DNA of 64,000 nucleotides from Physcomitrium patens (lineage: Eukaryota > Streptophyta > Bryopsida > Funariales > Funariaceae). Both the position numbers and the translations under genes were made by a program. Positions 1-10,496 of this stretch are shown one piece after another. Each line of letters begins with the position of its first letter. Position 1 is the stretch's first letter. The DNA lies in contig NC_037257.1 in assembly GCF_000002425.4 (NCBI RefSeq), positions 15,324,708 through 15,388,707 on the forward strand, read 5' to 3'. The notes beneath the pieces are model-generated. The model did not search any database. It had not been told where the DNA came from and was given only the letters and a program-made list of their open reading frames with translations.

Positions 1-239
1 GCTTTTGGTTTTCGACCAGGTATGAACTTTTGTGTCTTTATTGTGAAAATGCCCTACAAACACTCCTTCGTGAAAATTACCATAGGCAGGTTCTATCTCA
101 AGCACAATCACTAGCGACCTGTTACTAAGTATCCTCTGTCATCTTCGTGATACAGGTGGTTCTTCATCTCAAGGTCGTTTTGTGATATACTTGATTGAGA
201 AGCCATGACTGGTATGGTATCTATCTCTTGGCTATCCAT
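1..239 (-). pseudogene. Extra frame downstream of chromodomain, element A (partial)
   Basis: After the chromodomain and a stretch of about 190 bases, the minus strand has an ATG at 239 followed by about 23 open codons (MDSQEIDTIPVMASQSSISQ...). A one-base shift then allows reading on to the window edge. Elements B and C have an ATG in the same place followed by M-E-N-Q-Q, so this looks like a conserved additional coding region after integrase. Its function is unknown and the similarity between A and B/C is weak. It is cut by the window end. Confidence 0.45.
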
Positions 240-427
240 ATCAGACTAAAAAAATAAGCACTAAACATGGAAGAATGGGCTCAAGTTACAGATTTATAGT
301 CTCTAATTATGTCTTTTAGAAGTTCCTTCTTCTCCTTCTTTGTAAGGTTGAGGATTAAGAGGCTTCAAGGAGAAGGGACTTCTTTGAAAAACTTTCATCA
401 AAAGGGCTTAGGTTTCTGAAGATAGCA

Positions 428-721
428 TCAATAAAACTCTTGTACCTTTTGCGACGCATTGATAAGATTTTCTGTTGGTTTCCATCTGCGCTCATTGATA
501 TTATAGCCGCTCCAATGCACTAGGTATTCCAATTTTCTCCATTTAAACCGTAAATCTAGTACCTTTTCCACCTTGTATTCCTCATGGTTCTCAATTTCAA
601 TTCTAAGTGGTGGACATTGCACTCTTCCAAGAAAAGACGACTCTTGATAAGGCTCCAACAAAGAAACATGAAAGACTGGTTGTACCTTCATAGCAGTCGA
701 TAACCCCAGACTGTATGCCAC
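428..721 (-). pseudogene. Integrase C-terminus and chromodomain, element A
   Basis: An open stretch of 97 codons begins with the integrase C-terminal module (QPVFHVSLLEPYQ) and continues into a clear chromodomain: EEYKVEKVLDLR, then LEYLVHWSGYN, then ERRWKPTENL. Chromodomains of this class bind histone marks and are thought to steer integration into heterochromatin. The aromatic cage positions (Y in EEYKVE, W in HWSGY) are visible. It lies directly after the integrase core on the minus strand and is the best preserved part of this element. Confidence 0.92.
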
Positions 722-1890
722 TAGATTGATTTACTTCTTGATGACAAATGGTCCCAATCTTCGGTAGTCCAACTTATCACATGACACTTGGTTTTGATAT
801 TTCGTCGAAGCAGCCATACTTTATCTCCAATTTTGAAAGTAGGTGCTTGATTCCAAAATTTGTCTACGGATGCCTTTTAAGCTTCTTAGGCAGTTTACAA
901 TTGAAGCTTCGACAAAGTTTGAAGCTTTGATAGTTGTTTCACAAATCTTTCAGTTGTCGGGTTGTTATTGGTTGATGGACTCAACAAATCAAGCTTTAGA
1001 TGATACCCATAGTTGGAAAAGAATGGTGTTTGTTGAGTCAATACATGAAGGATATTGTTATATACAAACTCGACTAATAATAAATATACAATCCAATCAT
1101 CTTGTTGATAGTTGATGTTGCATCGTAAATAGTGCTCCAAATTTTGATTCACCAGTTCCGTTTCGTCGTCAGTTTGAGGATAGAAAGCCAAAGAAAATGT
1201 GATATCCACCTTCAATATTTTAAAAAGAGATCTCTAGAACTTTCATAAGGATTGGATTCCTCGATCCAACACGATATCACGTAATAAACCATGATATCGA
1301 TACATACTATCAAGAAAGAGCCTTGTTGTGTCTTTGCTTGACAATGTTTTCTTACAAGGGACAAAGTGTGCCATCTTTGTAAGCCGATCTACCACAAGAA
1401 AGATATTGTCAAATGAATTTGATGGCAGTAGGTCGGTAATGAAGTCTATGGAAATTGAAGACCATGGCCAATGTAGAATAGGCAATGGTTGAAGAAGACT
1501 ATAAGGACGATGCCAAGGGTTCTTGGATCTTAAAAAAATGACACAGGAGAGGACAAAATCTTTGACATCCTTCCATATTTGAGGCAAGCAAAAATCTCTG
1601 AAAATAAGTTCCAAGGTCTTATTAAATCCAAAATGTCTCGCAGCTGGAAAGTCATGTCGAGATTGGAGAACTCAGAGTTGTGCTGGTCCCTTTGGAATAT
1701 ATAATCACTCTTCAAACTATAAAAGATCTCCTTCCACCTTGAACTTGTCATTATTGACACGTTGTATGATATCGAGGGCTACAGAATCTCCAATAGTCGT
1801 AGTACATACATGGTTGAAGAAGTTAGCATCAATTGACACTATAGCAGAGCAAAGCCGGAATTATTTTGACTTCAATCATATTATATATTA
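722..1890 (-). pseudogene. Integrase core, element A
   Basis: Pieces in shifting frames give a DDE integrase: a zinc-binding remnant (ELIFRDFCLPQIWKDVKDF), then SISIDFITDLLPSN with the first catalytic Asp, LVVDRLTKMAHFVPC, RDIVLDRGIQ with the second Asp, and ETELVNQNLE, which matches the usual E-R-V-N-Q block holding the catalytic Glu. The enzyme joins element DNA to the host chromosome. Several stops and frame breaks (near 1215, 1243 and 1530) make it non-functional. Confidence 0.88.
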
Positions 1891-3284
1891 TTGATCAAAT
1901 GTTGCTTTTCCATCCTTTGACACTAGATACGATCTCCTTGATAATGCATTGGATAATCCTTGTTGCTTCCTAAGCCAATAAGTAATAATAAAGTCAAACC
2001 TGGATAGCAACATATTCTATCAAACTTGACGATGATTCACAACCCAAGCCGACATGAAGTACTCTAAATTCTTGTGATCCATGTATATGATCACCGGATG
2101 CGTAGTTCCTTCAAGAAAGTGATGCCACTCTTAGAAAGAATCCACTATCACAAGAAGTTCTATATCGTAGATCTCATAGTTGATTTTGGTAGTAGAAAAC
2201 TTTCGAGAGTAGAATGCAACCAGATGAAGCTTCTCATCTGTGCCTATCTGCAAAAGTACAACTCCTATAGCAAAAACTAAAGCATCAGTCTCCAAATAGA
2301 AGGCCTTTGCAAAGTCCGGATGTACTAAGATTGGAGCCATAGTAAATGTCATCTTAAGATCTTGAAATGCTTTTTCTACTAGAGGTCCCCATTTGAGCTT
2401 GTCTTTACATGTCAACCGAGTGAGCGGAGCAACAACTTGAGAATAATTCTTGATGAAGATCCGATAGAAGTTAGCAAAGCCAAAAAAACATTGTACATCT
2501 CTAATCATCTTTGAAACTTCCGATAATACGATTGCTTCTACTTTCATAGGATTCATCTTCAAGCCTTTCATAGTTGCAATGAATCCCAAAAATTCCATCT
2601 CAGTTTGATTAAACAAGCACTTCTCCAACTTGGTATAAAGTCCTCACTCGCAGAATTTTTCAAGGACCAGACGAACGTATTTCTCATGCTCTTGTACGTT
2701 CTTGGAAAATATCAAAATATCATCTAGATAAATAACAATAAAATCATCAAGGTACTCCCGAAAAGTATCATTCATCATGTATTGAAAGACCACTGGAGCA
2801 TTAGTAAGATCGAAAGGCATGACATTATATTTAAAATAGCCATACCTTGTATGAAAAGTTGTCTTCCATTTGTTTCCTTTCTTAATTCACATGAGGTTGT
2901 AAGCTCTCCTTAAATCAATCTTTGTAAAGATCTTTGCACCCCAAGTTCTAATAGAAGACTTGATATCAAAGTTAATGGATAATGATTCTTCTTTGTCACC
3001 TTATTGAGACCTCGATAATCTACACACATCCGTAGTGAGTCATCTTTCTTCTTCACAAATAAGATTGGTGCCCTAGTTGGCAACTTCAAATCACGAATGA
3101 AGTTCTTGGCTACATTCTTATCAATGTACTTCTACAATTCCACTAACTCAGTCTACGACAAATTGTAGATTGGGCCAAAAGGTGGTTGTGTTCCTTCCTG
3201 CAAGTCTATGGCACAATCGTATGATCGATGCTCTGGTAGCATGTTGACATTCTTCTTTTGAAACATGTCTTCAAAATCTTTATA
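1891..3284 (-). pseudogene. Reverse transcriptase and RNase H, element A
   Basis: RT palm and thumb with the catalytic YLDD box intact at 2719-2730 (minus strand), followed by FLGFIATMKGLKM, a connection segment (FFGFANFYRIFIKNYSQVVAP) and RNase H (ETDALVFAIGVVL..., FYSRKFSTTKINYEIYDIEL). The upstream part carries DLQEGTQPPFGPIYNLS, typical of the region before RT. The RNase H layout is of the fungal-like chromovirus type. Stops and frameshifts occur throughout, for example near 2640 and 2890. Confidence 0.9.
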
Positions 3285-3800
3285 TTACTCTGCTATATTT
3301 GCTGTCAAAATCTTCTCTCTGCTAGTTGCAGTCGCATAAATGACAAACATTGTGTCTTCTTTGGACGATATTACAAACGCTCTTGCTCCAATAAATAAGG
3401 GTTTTTTGATTCGAGATCTTCTAATGGGCTTACTCTTGGAATGTTCTATAGGAAATGTCATTCTTTGTAACCTCCAATCTATGGATGGATTATGCATTTT
3501 TAATCAAGAAAAACCAAAAATAATAAGATTTGATGGAGTTCTAATAATATTAAAAATAATATAACTACTATGGTCTTTAAACATCACCTCTATAGGTTTT
3601 GATTCATAGGTGACACTACCAAATAATAAAGTTCGTCCATCTATTACTTCTACGTGAACGGGTTTAGATTTTCGTACTAAAAGAATCTTGTGATGCTTAA
3701 TAAATTCTTCATCTAAAAAATAAGCAGATGCTTTTGAATCTAATAACGCTATGGTTTTTAATTTTTGAGGGCCAAAAGATAGAGGAATGGTAAAGCAATG
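3285..3800 (-). pseudogene. Aspartic protease, element A
   Basis: The retropepsin core is recognisable: LLDSKASAYFLDEEF with the catalytic Asp and Ser, then VHVEVIDG, an I-I-F-G flap-side motif, and WLKMHNPSIDW, which is the usual W-L-x-x-(Y/H)-N-P-x-I-D-W block. The third residue of the DSG catalytic triad is Lys instead of Gly. The protease would cut the Gag-Pol polyprotein. Elements B and D also lack the Gly at this position. Confidence 0.82.
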
Positions 3801-4894
3801 GACAGGCTGAGCGAAATGAGAGGAACTTGATTGTTATTGTGGTATTGAATTGTCCAGCTGCATGGTCCCTATTAAGGCTGGGCATTCTTGTTTTCCTGAA
3901 TAAATATACCTCTGGTCTTGACAATACGTCGATTTTACTTCTTGGGGCAATTTCCAGCTCTATGGCCTTCTTCACTCCAATATAAGTATAGTCTTTCCTC
4001 CATTCGCAACTTTTTTTCTTCTAGAATTAGGGATTTGACACGTACTGCGTCAATTTATATGGCTTCTACCTCTGAATGTAAATTCAGGCTGCTTGCTGAC
4101 ATAATTGGAGCGTGGTGAGCCGTATGTTGTCTTAAGCGTTGGTCTTGGCGATGTTAGAACAGGAGGTTATTATACTTAACAACTTGACTAATGGCTTCGT
4201 TCAGCATTCGTGGATTGGGAAGAGATAATAACAAATCCTTCCCGTCGTCCCTCAAGCTCTAATAAAATTGACTCATCAATGCTTCCTCGTCCTAATTGAT
4301 GTCACATGCTAATTGACTGAAATCTAATGCATAGACTAACGTGGAGCATGCCCCTTGTCGTAGTGACCGAATCTTTCTTGTAGCCTATTGTGTCTTGTCA
4401 TGTTTGCCAAATGCTTCTGTAAATGCTTCCAAAAAAATTTTAAAGTTGTTCAAAATTGACAATCTTTTCTCAAACAAAGGAGCAAACCATGATAGAGCTT
4501 GCTCCGTGAACAAAGTTCCAACCAGTCTAACACGTGACTCCTCCGTCATATAGTGTTCGAGCTGTAAAGTTGTTATCAATCTAATTTGATTGACAAAACT
4601 TCAAAACTTGGAATGCATACCATCGAACTTATCTAAAAGGCTAATTTGGAGCTCTTTTCATTGTAAGACCAACGGTCCTTGTTGAACTAGAGGCAAAGCT
4701 GCTTCTTTTGGTACTAAAGCTTGAGGCTGGTGAATCCTCGATTGTGCCATTTCGGATGCTCCATCATTATGAAGTCTTGCAATGATTCCTTCAATCTCTA
4801 CAGTTCTCTGTGATAACGTAGCAAGAACATTCATAATGGCATTCAACTTGGACTCCAAAATTTTAGTCATACTAATATCTTGACCTCCGGCCAT
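3801..4894 (-). pseudogene. Gag (capsid and zinc knuckle), element A
   Basis: The chosen ATG at 4894 opens a 78-codon N-terminal piece (MAGGQDISMTKILESKLNAI) that is predicted to be helical. The capsid part follows in other frames (RVRLVGTLFTEQALSWFAPL, with the conserved A-L-x-W-F), then a degenerate zinc knuckle near 3940-3990. There the first two Cys are replaced (YLYW), while the His and last Cys of CCHC survive (GHRAGNC). Gag packages the element RNA. Several stops are present. Confidence 0.82.
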
Positions 4895-5190
4895 TCTAAG
4901 AGAAGGAAAGAAATGACTCTACAAGAAGACAATATTGGTTTAGAGGAGGGTACTCCGCAACCTCTAAAACACCTTAAAATCTTCAAGAAGAGGGGTAATC
5001 CACTCTCTCCAAGAAAGATAAGACTCTAATATTATAATAGAAAAAATATCAATTTAGAGGAGGATAATCCGCAACCTCTAAAATGCCAGCACCTTCAAGT
5101 AGATAGATAATCCACACTCTAACAAGAAAGAACTTGTAGAAGATTTTAGAAGGTTGTATGTTCTTGACGGTATTGATACTTGCGATGCAT
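4895..5190 (-). other. 5' leader of element A with two paired hairpins
   Basis: Untranslated leader between the LTR tail and the gag start. It holds two diverged copies of a roughly 130-base unit. Each unit contains a perfect 8-bp stem, TTTAGAGG paired with CCTCTAAA, at 4939-4968 and 5053-5082, with the motif GGATTATCC or its variant in the loop. The same structure recurs in elements C and D. A decayed primer-binding site may sit at the AATATTAGAG-like sequence near 5018-5030 (minus strand). Confidence 0.6.
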
Positions 5191-5223
5191 CAACTTAGCT
5201 TACCACTACACAGATCAACAAGA

Positions 5224-6092
5224 ATGGCAGGAAGTGAGGAAATAGAAATGATTAGAGCTGCTTCAACATCTCTATCAAATCATGTCCTTCCATCCATGAT
5301 AGAACATCCTTAAAGCTTTAAAAAACCAAGAATTTTTTTGCTCAAGAAGTTTGATGGTATAAGATCCAAATTTTGAGGATTTATCAATTAAGTACAACTT
5401 ATGATTGAACTTCAACCTCAAAGCTATCCAACTCCAAGATCACAAGTTAGATTCATCAGTACACTTCTTTCAGGTTCAACACTATCATGGTTTTCATCTT
5501 TTTTTGAATGATGAGATCCAATATTGGATAATCTGGAGGCATTTTGGATGGAACTTTGATCCATATATGGAGCACATGATGCAATTCGTATTGCAACCAA
5601 CAAGATCTATATTTTGTGGTAAGATAATCAATTTGTAATATTATATTCTTCACAATTTTGACAACTTGCAATTGATATTAGGTGGAATGATGCTACACTT
5701 ATTAGCCAATTTTTCTATAGATTACAATATGAAGTAAAGAAATTGATGTTCAACTTTCTTGATCCTCAAACATTGAGTCAAGCAATTGACATTGCTGTAA
5801 AATGTGTCAATCTATTTTTTGAAATTCGATCTGAGAGTCGTACAAACATGCCTCAACATTACTACAATTTGATGGAATACCAACATCTCTTCAACACATA
5901 TATTCAGAAGCAGATGATATACAAATTGATGTGGTACATTTTAAACCTCTTATCGAACAAGAAAAGATTCATCATTGTCAAGAAGGATTGTGCTTATGTT
6001 GTAGAAAACCTAAACACACTGCTCAACATTATCCAAAGAAGCAACAAAATCACAAAATGGAGAGCACGTCTATCAAAGAAGACAATGTGTTA
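5224..6092 (+). pseudogene. Gag, element B
   Basis: Starts at ATG 5224 (MAGSEEIEMIRAAS), matching the MAGG start of element A. The capsid region includes LKKFDGIRSKF, ISTLLSGSTLSWF and SQAIDIAVKCVNLFFEIR. It ends with a zinc knuckle near 5983-6035 (CLCCRKPKHTAQHY) in which the last Cys of CCHC is Tyr, consistent with a TGT-to-TAT change. Stops and at least two frameshifts are present. It is expected to act as the coat protein of the virus-like particle. Confidence 0.8.
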
Positions 6093-6124
6093 GAAAACAA
6101 ATTTGTTTAGCTATAATAAGGATT

Positions 6125-6718
6125 GTGCAGCTAGAATCTTGTACAATTTCTAATGAAGGCCATATCCTCTTTTCAAAACCCTCTCCTTGTTTTATAATAG
6201 ATGTGTATTTAAAACCTAATAATTATAAAGCTTTGATAGATTCACAAGCCTCAGCTTATTTTTTAGACGTCGAATTTGTTAAAAGTCATAAAATATTATT
6301 AGTACAAAAAACCAAACCTGTTCATGTAGAAGTCATAAATGGTCGACCATTGTCTTTTGGAGATATTATTCATAAAATTCTTCCTATAGATACAGCAATA
6401 AATAGTCATAATAGTTGCATAATCTTTAATATAATTAAATCTCTATCTAATCCATTAATTTTAGATTTATCATGGTTAGAAAAGTATAATCCTTATATAG
6501 AATGGATTTCTCGTACCCTTGAATTCTCTAAAAGCATAATTAAGAGTAAAATTAATCTAGTAGAAAGTCATAAGTCTAGTACAATTAAACTTATGTTGAT
6601 GGATGCAAGAGCTTTCTTGCATGTTGCAAAAGAAGGATCACCTTATGTCATTTACGCTACACCTGTTTCTAATGATGCGGACTTCAAGTGGTATTTTCAA
6701 CCAATATCAAGAATTTAA
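6125..6718 (+). pseudogene. Aspartic protease, element B
   Basis: An almost uninterrupted 197-codon frame. KALIDSQASAYFLDVEFVKS carries the catalytic Asp, and HVEVINGRPLSFGD and LDLSWLEKYNPYIEWISR are the flap and C-terminal motifs. The DSG catalytic Gly is replaced by Gln. The frame ends at DFKWYFQP, where the linker to RT (EFKDVFDRKNVDILSEH) continues in another frame from 6710. Homologous to the proteases of A and D. Confidence 0.85.
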
Positions 6719-7570
6719 AGATGTATTTGACAGGAAGAATGTAGATATTCTTTCAGAACATTGCCTCTATGACTACTCAATTGACCTTCAAGAGGGAGCA
6801 CAATTGCCATTTGGACCAATCTATAGTTTATTACAAAATGAATTGGTTGAATTCAAGAAATATTTTGAAGAGGATCTAGTTAAGAATTTCATATGCTATT
6901 CCAAATCACTTGTAAGAGTTCCAATCTTATTTGTGAAGAAGAAAGATGGATCATTGTGGATGTGTATTGATTAACGAAGACTCAACAAGATCACCATCAA
7001 GAATAGATACCCTTTACATTTCATATCTAGACTTCTTAATCAATTCAATCAAGTTAAGGTCTATACAAAAATAGATCTAAGGAGAGCATACAATCTAGTA
7101 CATATTAAAAAAAGAGATGAGTTGAAGACTGCGTTTCGAATTAGATATGAGCATTTTGAATACAACATCATGTCTTTTGGACTTACAAATACACCGGCAA
7201 CTTTTCAACATCTAATGAATGATGTTTTTTGAGAGTTTTTAGGCAATTTTGTTGTCTATTATCTGAACAATATTTTAATCTATTCTAAGAATAGAGATGA
7301 ATATGAACTTCATGTTCATTATCTGTTATAAAAATTAAGAGATGTGGGACTCTATGCCAATATAAAAAAGTGTATATTCCACACTATTCTAGTCAACTTC
7401 TTAGAATATATCATTTCAAATGATGGACTTATAATGGATCCTAAGAAAGTTCAAACAATTATAGATTGGAAGATTCCAAAAACGATAAGAGATGTCTAAT
7501 GCTTTTTAAGCTTTGTCAACTATTATCGGATCTTCATCAAAAACTTCTCTCAAATTGTAGCTCTACTTAC
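6719..7570 (+). pseudogene. Reverse transcriptase, element B
   Basis: Successive blocks are readable: [34 protein letters not shown], the fingers and palm ([35 protein letters not shown]) and the catalytic box near 7250-7275. There YLDD has become YLNN, two Asp-to-Asn changes explained by G-to-A transitions. The thumb follows (FLEYIISNDGLIMDPKKVQT). Multiple stops (for example at 6972, 7230 and 7330) confirm inactivity. Confidence 0.88.
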
Positions 7571-7980
7571 ATGTTTGACTTGCAAAAATAAACTTAAGTG
7601 GAATAAAGAAGCTGAAGTATCTTTTGAAACTTTAAAGTTAGTCTTTATTTCTGCACCAATCTTGTATCATATCAAATTTTTTAAGGTATTTTTTATGGAA
7701 ACAAATGCATCAAACTTTTTTTTGAGTACTGTATTATCACAAATGGAAATAGATGATAAACTTCACCCAGGAGCTTTTCATTCTAAAAAATTTTCATCAG
7801 CCAAGATTAACTATGAAATCCATAATAAAGAACTTCTTGCAATTGTGGATCCATTTCAAGAATGATGTCATCATCTAGAAGGCACTTCTAATCCAGTCAC
7901 AATATATATGGACTACAAGAATCTTAAGTACTTCATGTCAGTACATATTTTATATTGTTGCTAAGTCCATTGGAGCATGT
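7571..7980 (+). pseudogene. RNase H, element B
   Basis: A 96-codon open piece reads CKNKLKWNKEAEVSFETLKL, FFMETNASNFFLSTVLSQ and FHSKKFSSAKINYEIHNKEL, then a stop, then HLEGTSNPVTIYMDYKN. RNase H degrades the RNA strand of the cDNA hybrid. The catalytic Asp in the M-E-T-D-A-S block is Asn here. The layout matches the fungal-like chromovirus type seen in A, C and D. Confidence 0.85.
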
Positions 7981-8129
7981 CTTTATCAAGATTTGATTTT
8001 AAGATCATATATTGACCCAAAAAATAACAAGGTTTGTCAAACACCCTTTCTATATGTTTTTATCTTGTACCAAAAGAAGGAAATGTATCTTTTGATCAAC
8101 AAAGAATAATTTTCTTGAAGCCAAAGCAT

Positions 8130-9181
8130 TTTCATCTTTGAGTAATGGAATCAACATTCACTATTGATTCGACCCTTGTGAAACAAATCCAATCAACCAT
8201 GTCTTTTGATCCTCTTATTCACAATATCAAGAATCCTTCTTTTAAGTCCTAAGATACTTCTAAGTTTGAGTTCAAAAATAATCTACTCTATTTTGAAGGT
8301 CGATTATATGTTCTAAATGGAGAACTACAATTACATGTTCTTTAAGCATGACACAACTTTCTAGCAGTAGGACATTTTGGATACAACAAGACTTTGGAAC
8401 TTATGTCTAGAGATTTTTGGTGGCCACAATTGTGAAAGGGTGTGAAAGACTTTATTCAATCATGTGACATTTGTTCAAGTTCAAAAACTCCTTATCATTG
8501 ACCTTATAGACTTCTTCACCCATTACCTATTCTACAACAATTATGGTCTTTTGTTTCTATGGATTTTATTATGAATCTTCTAATCTCAGGTTCTTATGAC
8601 TCTATATTTGTGATAGTAGATCATTTTACCAAGATGGCATATTTTGTACCATGTATAAAATCTATCACATATAAAAAAATAGCTAAACTCTTTCTTGACA
8701 ACATCTATTGCTATCATAGATTACTCAAAGATATTATATCCAATAGGAGAACTTAGTTTGTATCAAGGTTTTAGCAGACTCTTTTCAAGATTCTAAAAGT
8801 GGATATAAAACTATCTTTGGCATTCTCTCCTCAAACTGATGGATAAACAGAGCATGTCAATCAAGTTTTAGAATAATATTTAAGATGTACCATCAACTAC
8901 CAACAAGATGATTGAACAATTCTTTTACCTTTCATAGAGTTTGCTTATAATAACACTGTACATTCTTCTACAAAACAAACATTGTTCTTTGTCAATTATG
9001 ATTATCATCCATGACTTGATATTTTTGATTTTTCAAAAGCTGATAATTGTGTGGCACAATATTTGACAAATCATTTGTCAAAGCTACATACAACAATGAA
9101 GGCTTAGTTAAAAGAAGCTCTAGAACAATAAAAGATCAATGCGGATGTATATAAAAAAAAACAACTACCATTCTACATGGG
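8130..9181 (+). pseudogene. Integrase N-terminal and core region, element B
   Basis: The zinc-binding module (HNFLAVGHFGYNKTLELMSRDF, near 8350-8415) is followed by FIQSCDICSSSKTPYH and the core: SMDFIMNLLISGSYDSIFVI with the first Asp, ITYKKIAKLFLDNIYCYHRL, and SPQTDG-EHVNQVLE near 8825-8870. Stops break it at about ten places. The reading is interrupted at 9181 by a solo LTR and resumes at 9973-9977 after a 5-base near-duplication. Confidence 0.85.
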
Positions 9182-9972
9182 TGTAGAATAGATATTAATT
9201 CGTTTTTGAAAGATATTGATAAAATATATTAATAGTCCATATAGTAGGAAATTCAAGAGGACAAATAAGTGATTTAGTTATTAAAAGTGATTAATTACAG
9301 AATTATGGTTAGAAACTAGAGAATCAAAAGAAAGTATATAGGAGTTGTAGAAGTTAATTAGGGTGCCAGACTGTGAGAGTTATGAGCCGAGGGCCATCGC
9401 TGTGATAGTGTGAGCCGAGGTAAGCTTGGTGCTACCTCTTTTCTTTTGTTTGTTATTTTCTTTGAATAAGAGGATTGAAAGTTTCTGAATATTGTGAAGT
9501 GAATTATGGAATGGAAATGTGATTGGTATTATTTGAGAAGAAGAAAGATTGAATGCTGAAATCTGATTGTAGTTTAGTAAAGAGAATGAGTCCGTATTTG
9601 TGTAAAACACTGTAATGTGAATGGCAGTTCTATGTGAAGAATTCCAATGATTGGAACGAGAGTAATTGTGTGCTGAAAGCTGTGAGGGCGCAGTATTATA
9701 GTTGGAGATTATGAGAGTGAATATATTGGTGGAAATAGCAGTTATTGGTATGACTGAATTGTTGTAAGGAAGAGATCGATGAGGTGAAGAAGGAGATTAT
9801 AGTTTCCTTGTGTGTTCAGATATTGGAAATAGAGATGATACATTCAGGAGATAATTGATTGTATGACCCTAACGTGAACGCTTAAGCAACTAGTCATTTC
9901 CCATGTTCGAATCCCCCTATATGGGTTTATGCTGGGAGGTTTCTTCCGGAATAAGTAAAACGAGCAATCACA
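9182..9972. mobile_element. Solo LTR inserted in integrase of element B
   Basis: A 791-base block begins TGTAGAATAG and ends AATCACA, so it has TG...CA ends. It is flanked by atggg (9177-9181) and atgga (9973-9977), a 4/5 target-site duplication. Removing it and one copy of the repeat restores the integrase reading (FYM-DDKVW), which fits element C (FNLHDKV). It has no coding potential that I recognise. Its base composition is less AT-rich than its host, which suggests a younger insertion. A GTTCGAATCC string near 9903 looks like a Pol III box B but stands alone. Confidence 0.75.
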
Positions 9973-10402
9973 ATGGATGACAAGGTATGATTAATTTGTC
10001 ACAATATCAAGACTACTTATTCTTATGACAAGTTGGACTATCGTACGCTTAAATTATTTTTTTATTTCTGCACAAATCAATCTAGTTGCATATCATTGAT
10101 ACCTACAAAAGTCAATGAAAATCCATCTAGTATTCCATGTGTCTCTTCTTGAACCATACAAGATAGTGGACATATCAAGAAGAAGATAAGCTCCACCTCC
10201 TGCTATAGAAATAAATAATAATGAAGAGTTCGAAATGGAAGAAGTCTTAGATTTAAGACCGCACCAAAATAAATTGAAATATCTTATCCATTGGCATGGA
10301 TATGATATTAGTGAATGTACATAGCAATCAGTAAAGAATCTTACAAATGCAACAAAGGCAGTGGAGGCTTTTCATCAACGACATCCATCAAAATCAAGAT
10401 GA
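9973..10402 (+). pseudogene. Integrase C-terminus and chromodomain, element B
   Basis: DDKVWLICHNIKT..., then IPTKVNENPSSIPCVSLLEPY (the H-V-S-L-L-E-P-Y block before the chromodomain), then a chromodomain: EFEMEEVLDLRPHQNKLKY, LIHWHGYDISE and NLTNATKAVEAFHQRHP, ending at TGA 10400-10402. A stop replaces the conserved Trp after SECT, consistent with a TGG-to-TAG change. Together with 8130-9181 this was one integrase before the LTR inserted. Confidence 0.87.
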
Positions 10403-10496
10403 AAACCTTCCTTATAAAAGAAACAAGATCTAAGCAAGATAACATTCTACTTTCAATTTTTATTTATAGCTTCTTTGTAGTTGTCATGCTAAAGAG

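Larger units (their letters stand above)
1..5190 (-). mobile_element. Ty3 chromovirus A, degenerate, minus strand
   Basis: A near-complete internal region of a Ty3-type retrotransposon reads right to left: leader, gag, protease, RT, RNase H, integrase, chromodomain and an extra downstream frame that runs off the window edge. The domain order and the chromodomain after integrase define a chromovirus. The RNase H resembles the fungal/Tcn1-like group rather than the usual seed-plant groups. Frameshifts and stops break every domain, so it is dead. At the right end only about 20 bases that match the LTR tail of element C (TTGATGCATCGCAAGTATCA on the minus strand) remain before element B begins. 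The 3' LTR lies outside the window, if present. Confidence 0.9.

Noticed and set aside
9880..9972. Possible tRNA-derived SINE (GTTCGAATCC box B-like string)
   Set aside because: No matching box A or poly-A/T tail. The block is bounded by TG...CA ends and a 4/5 target duplication, which fits a solo LTR better.
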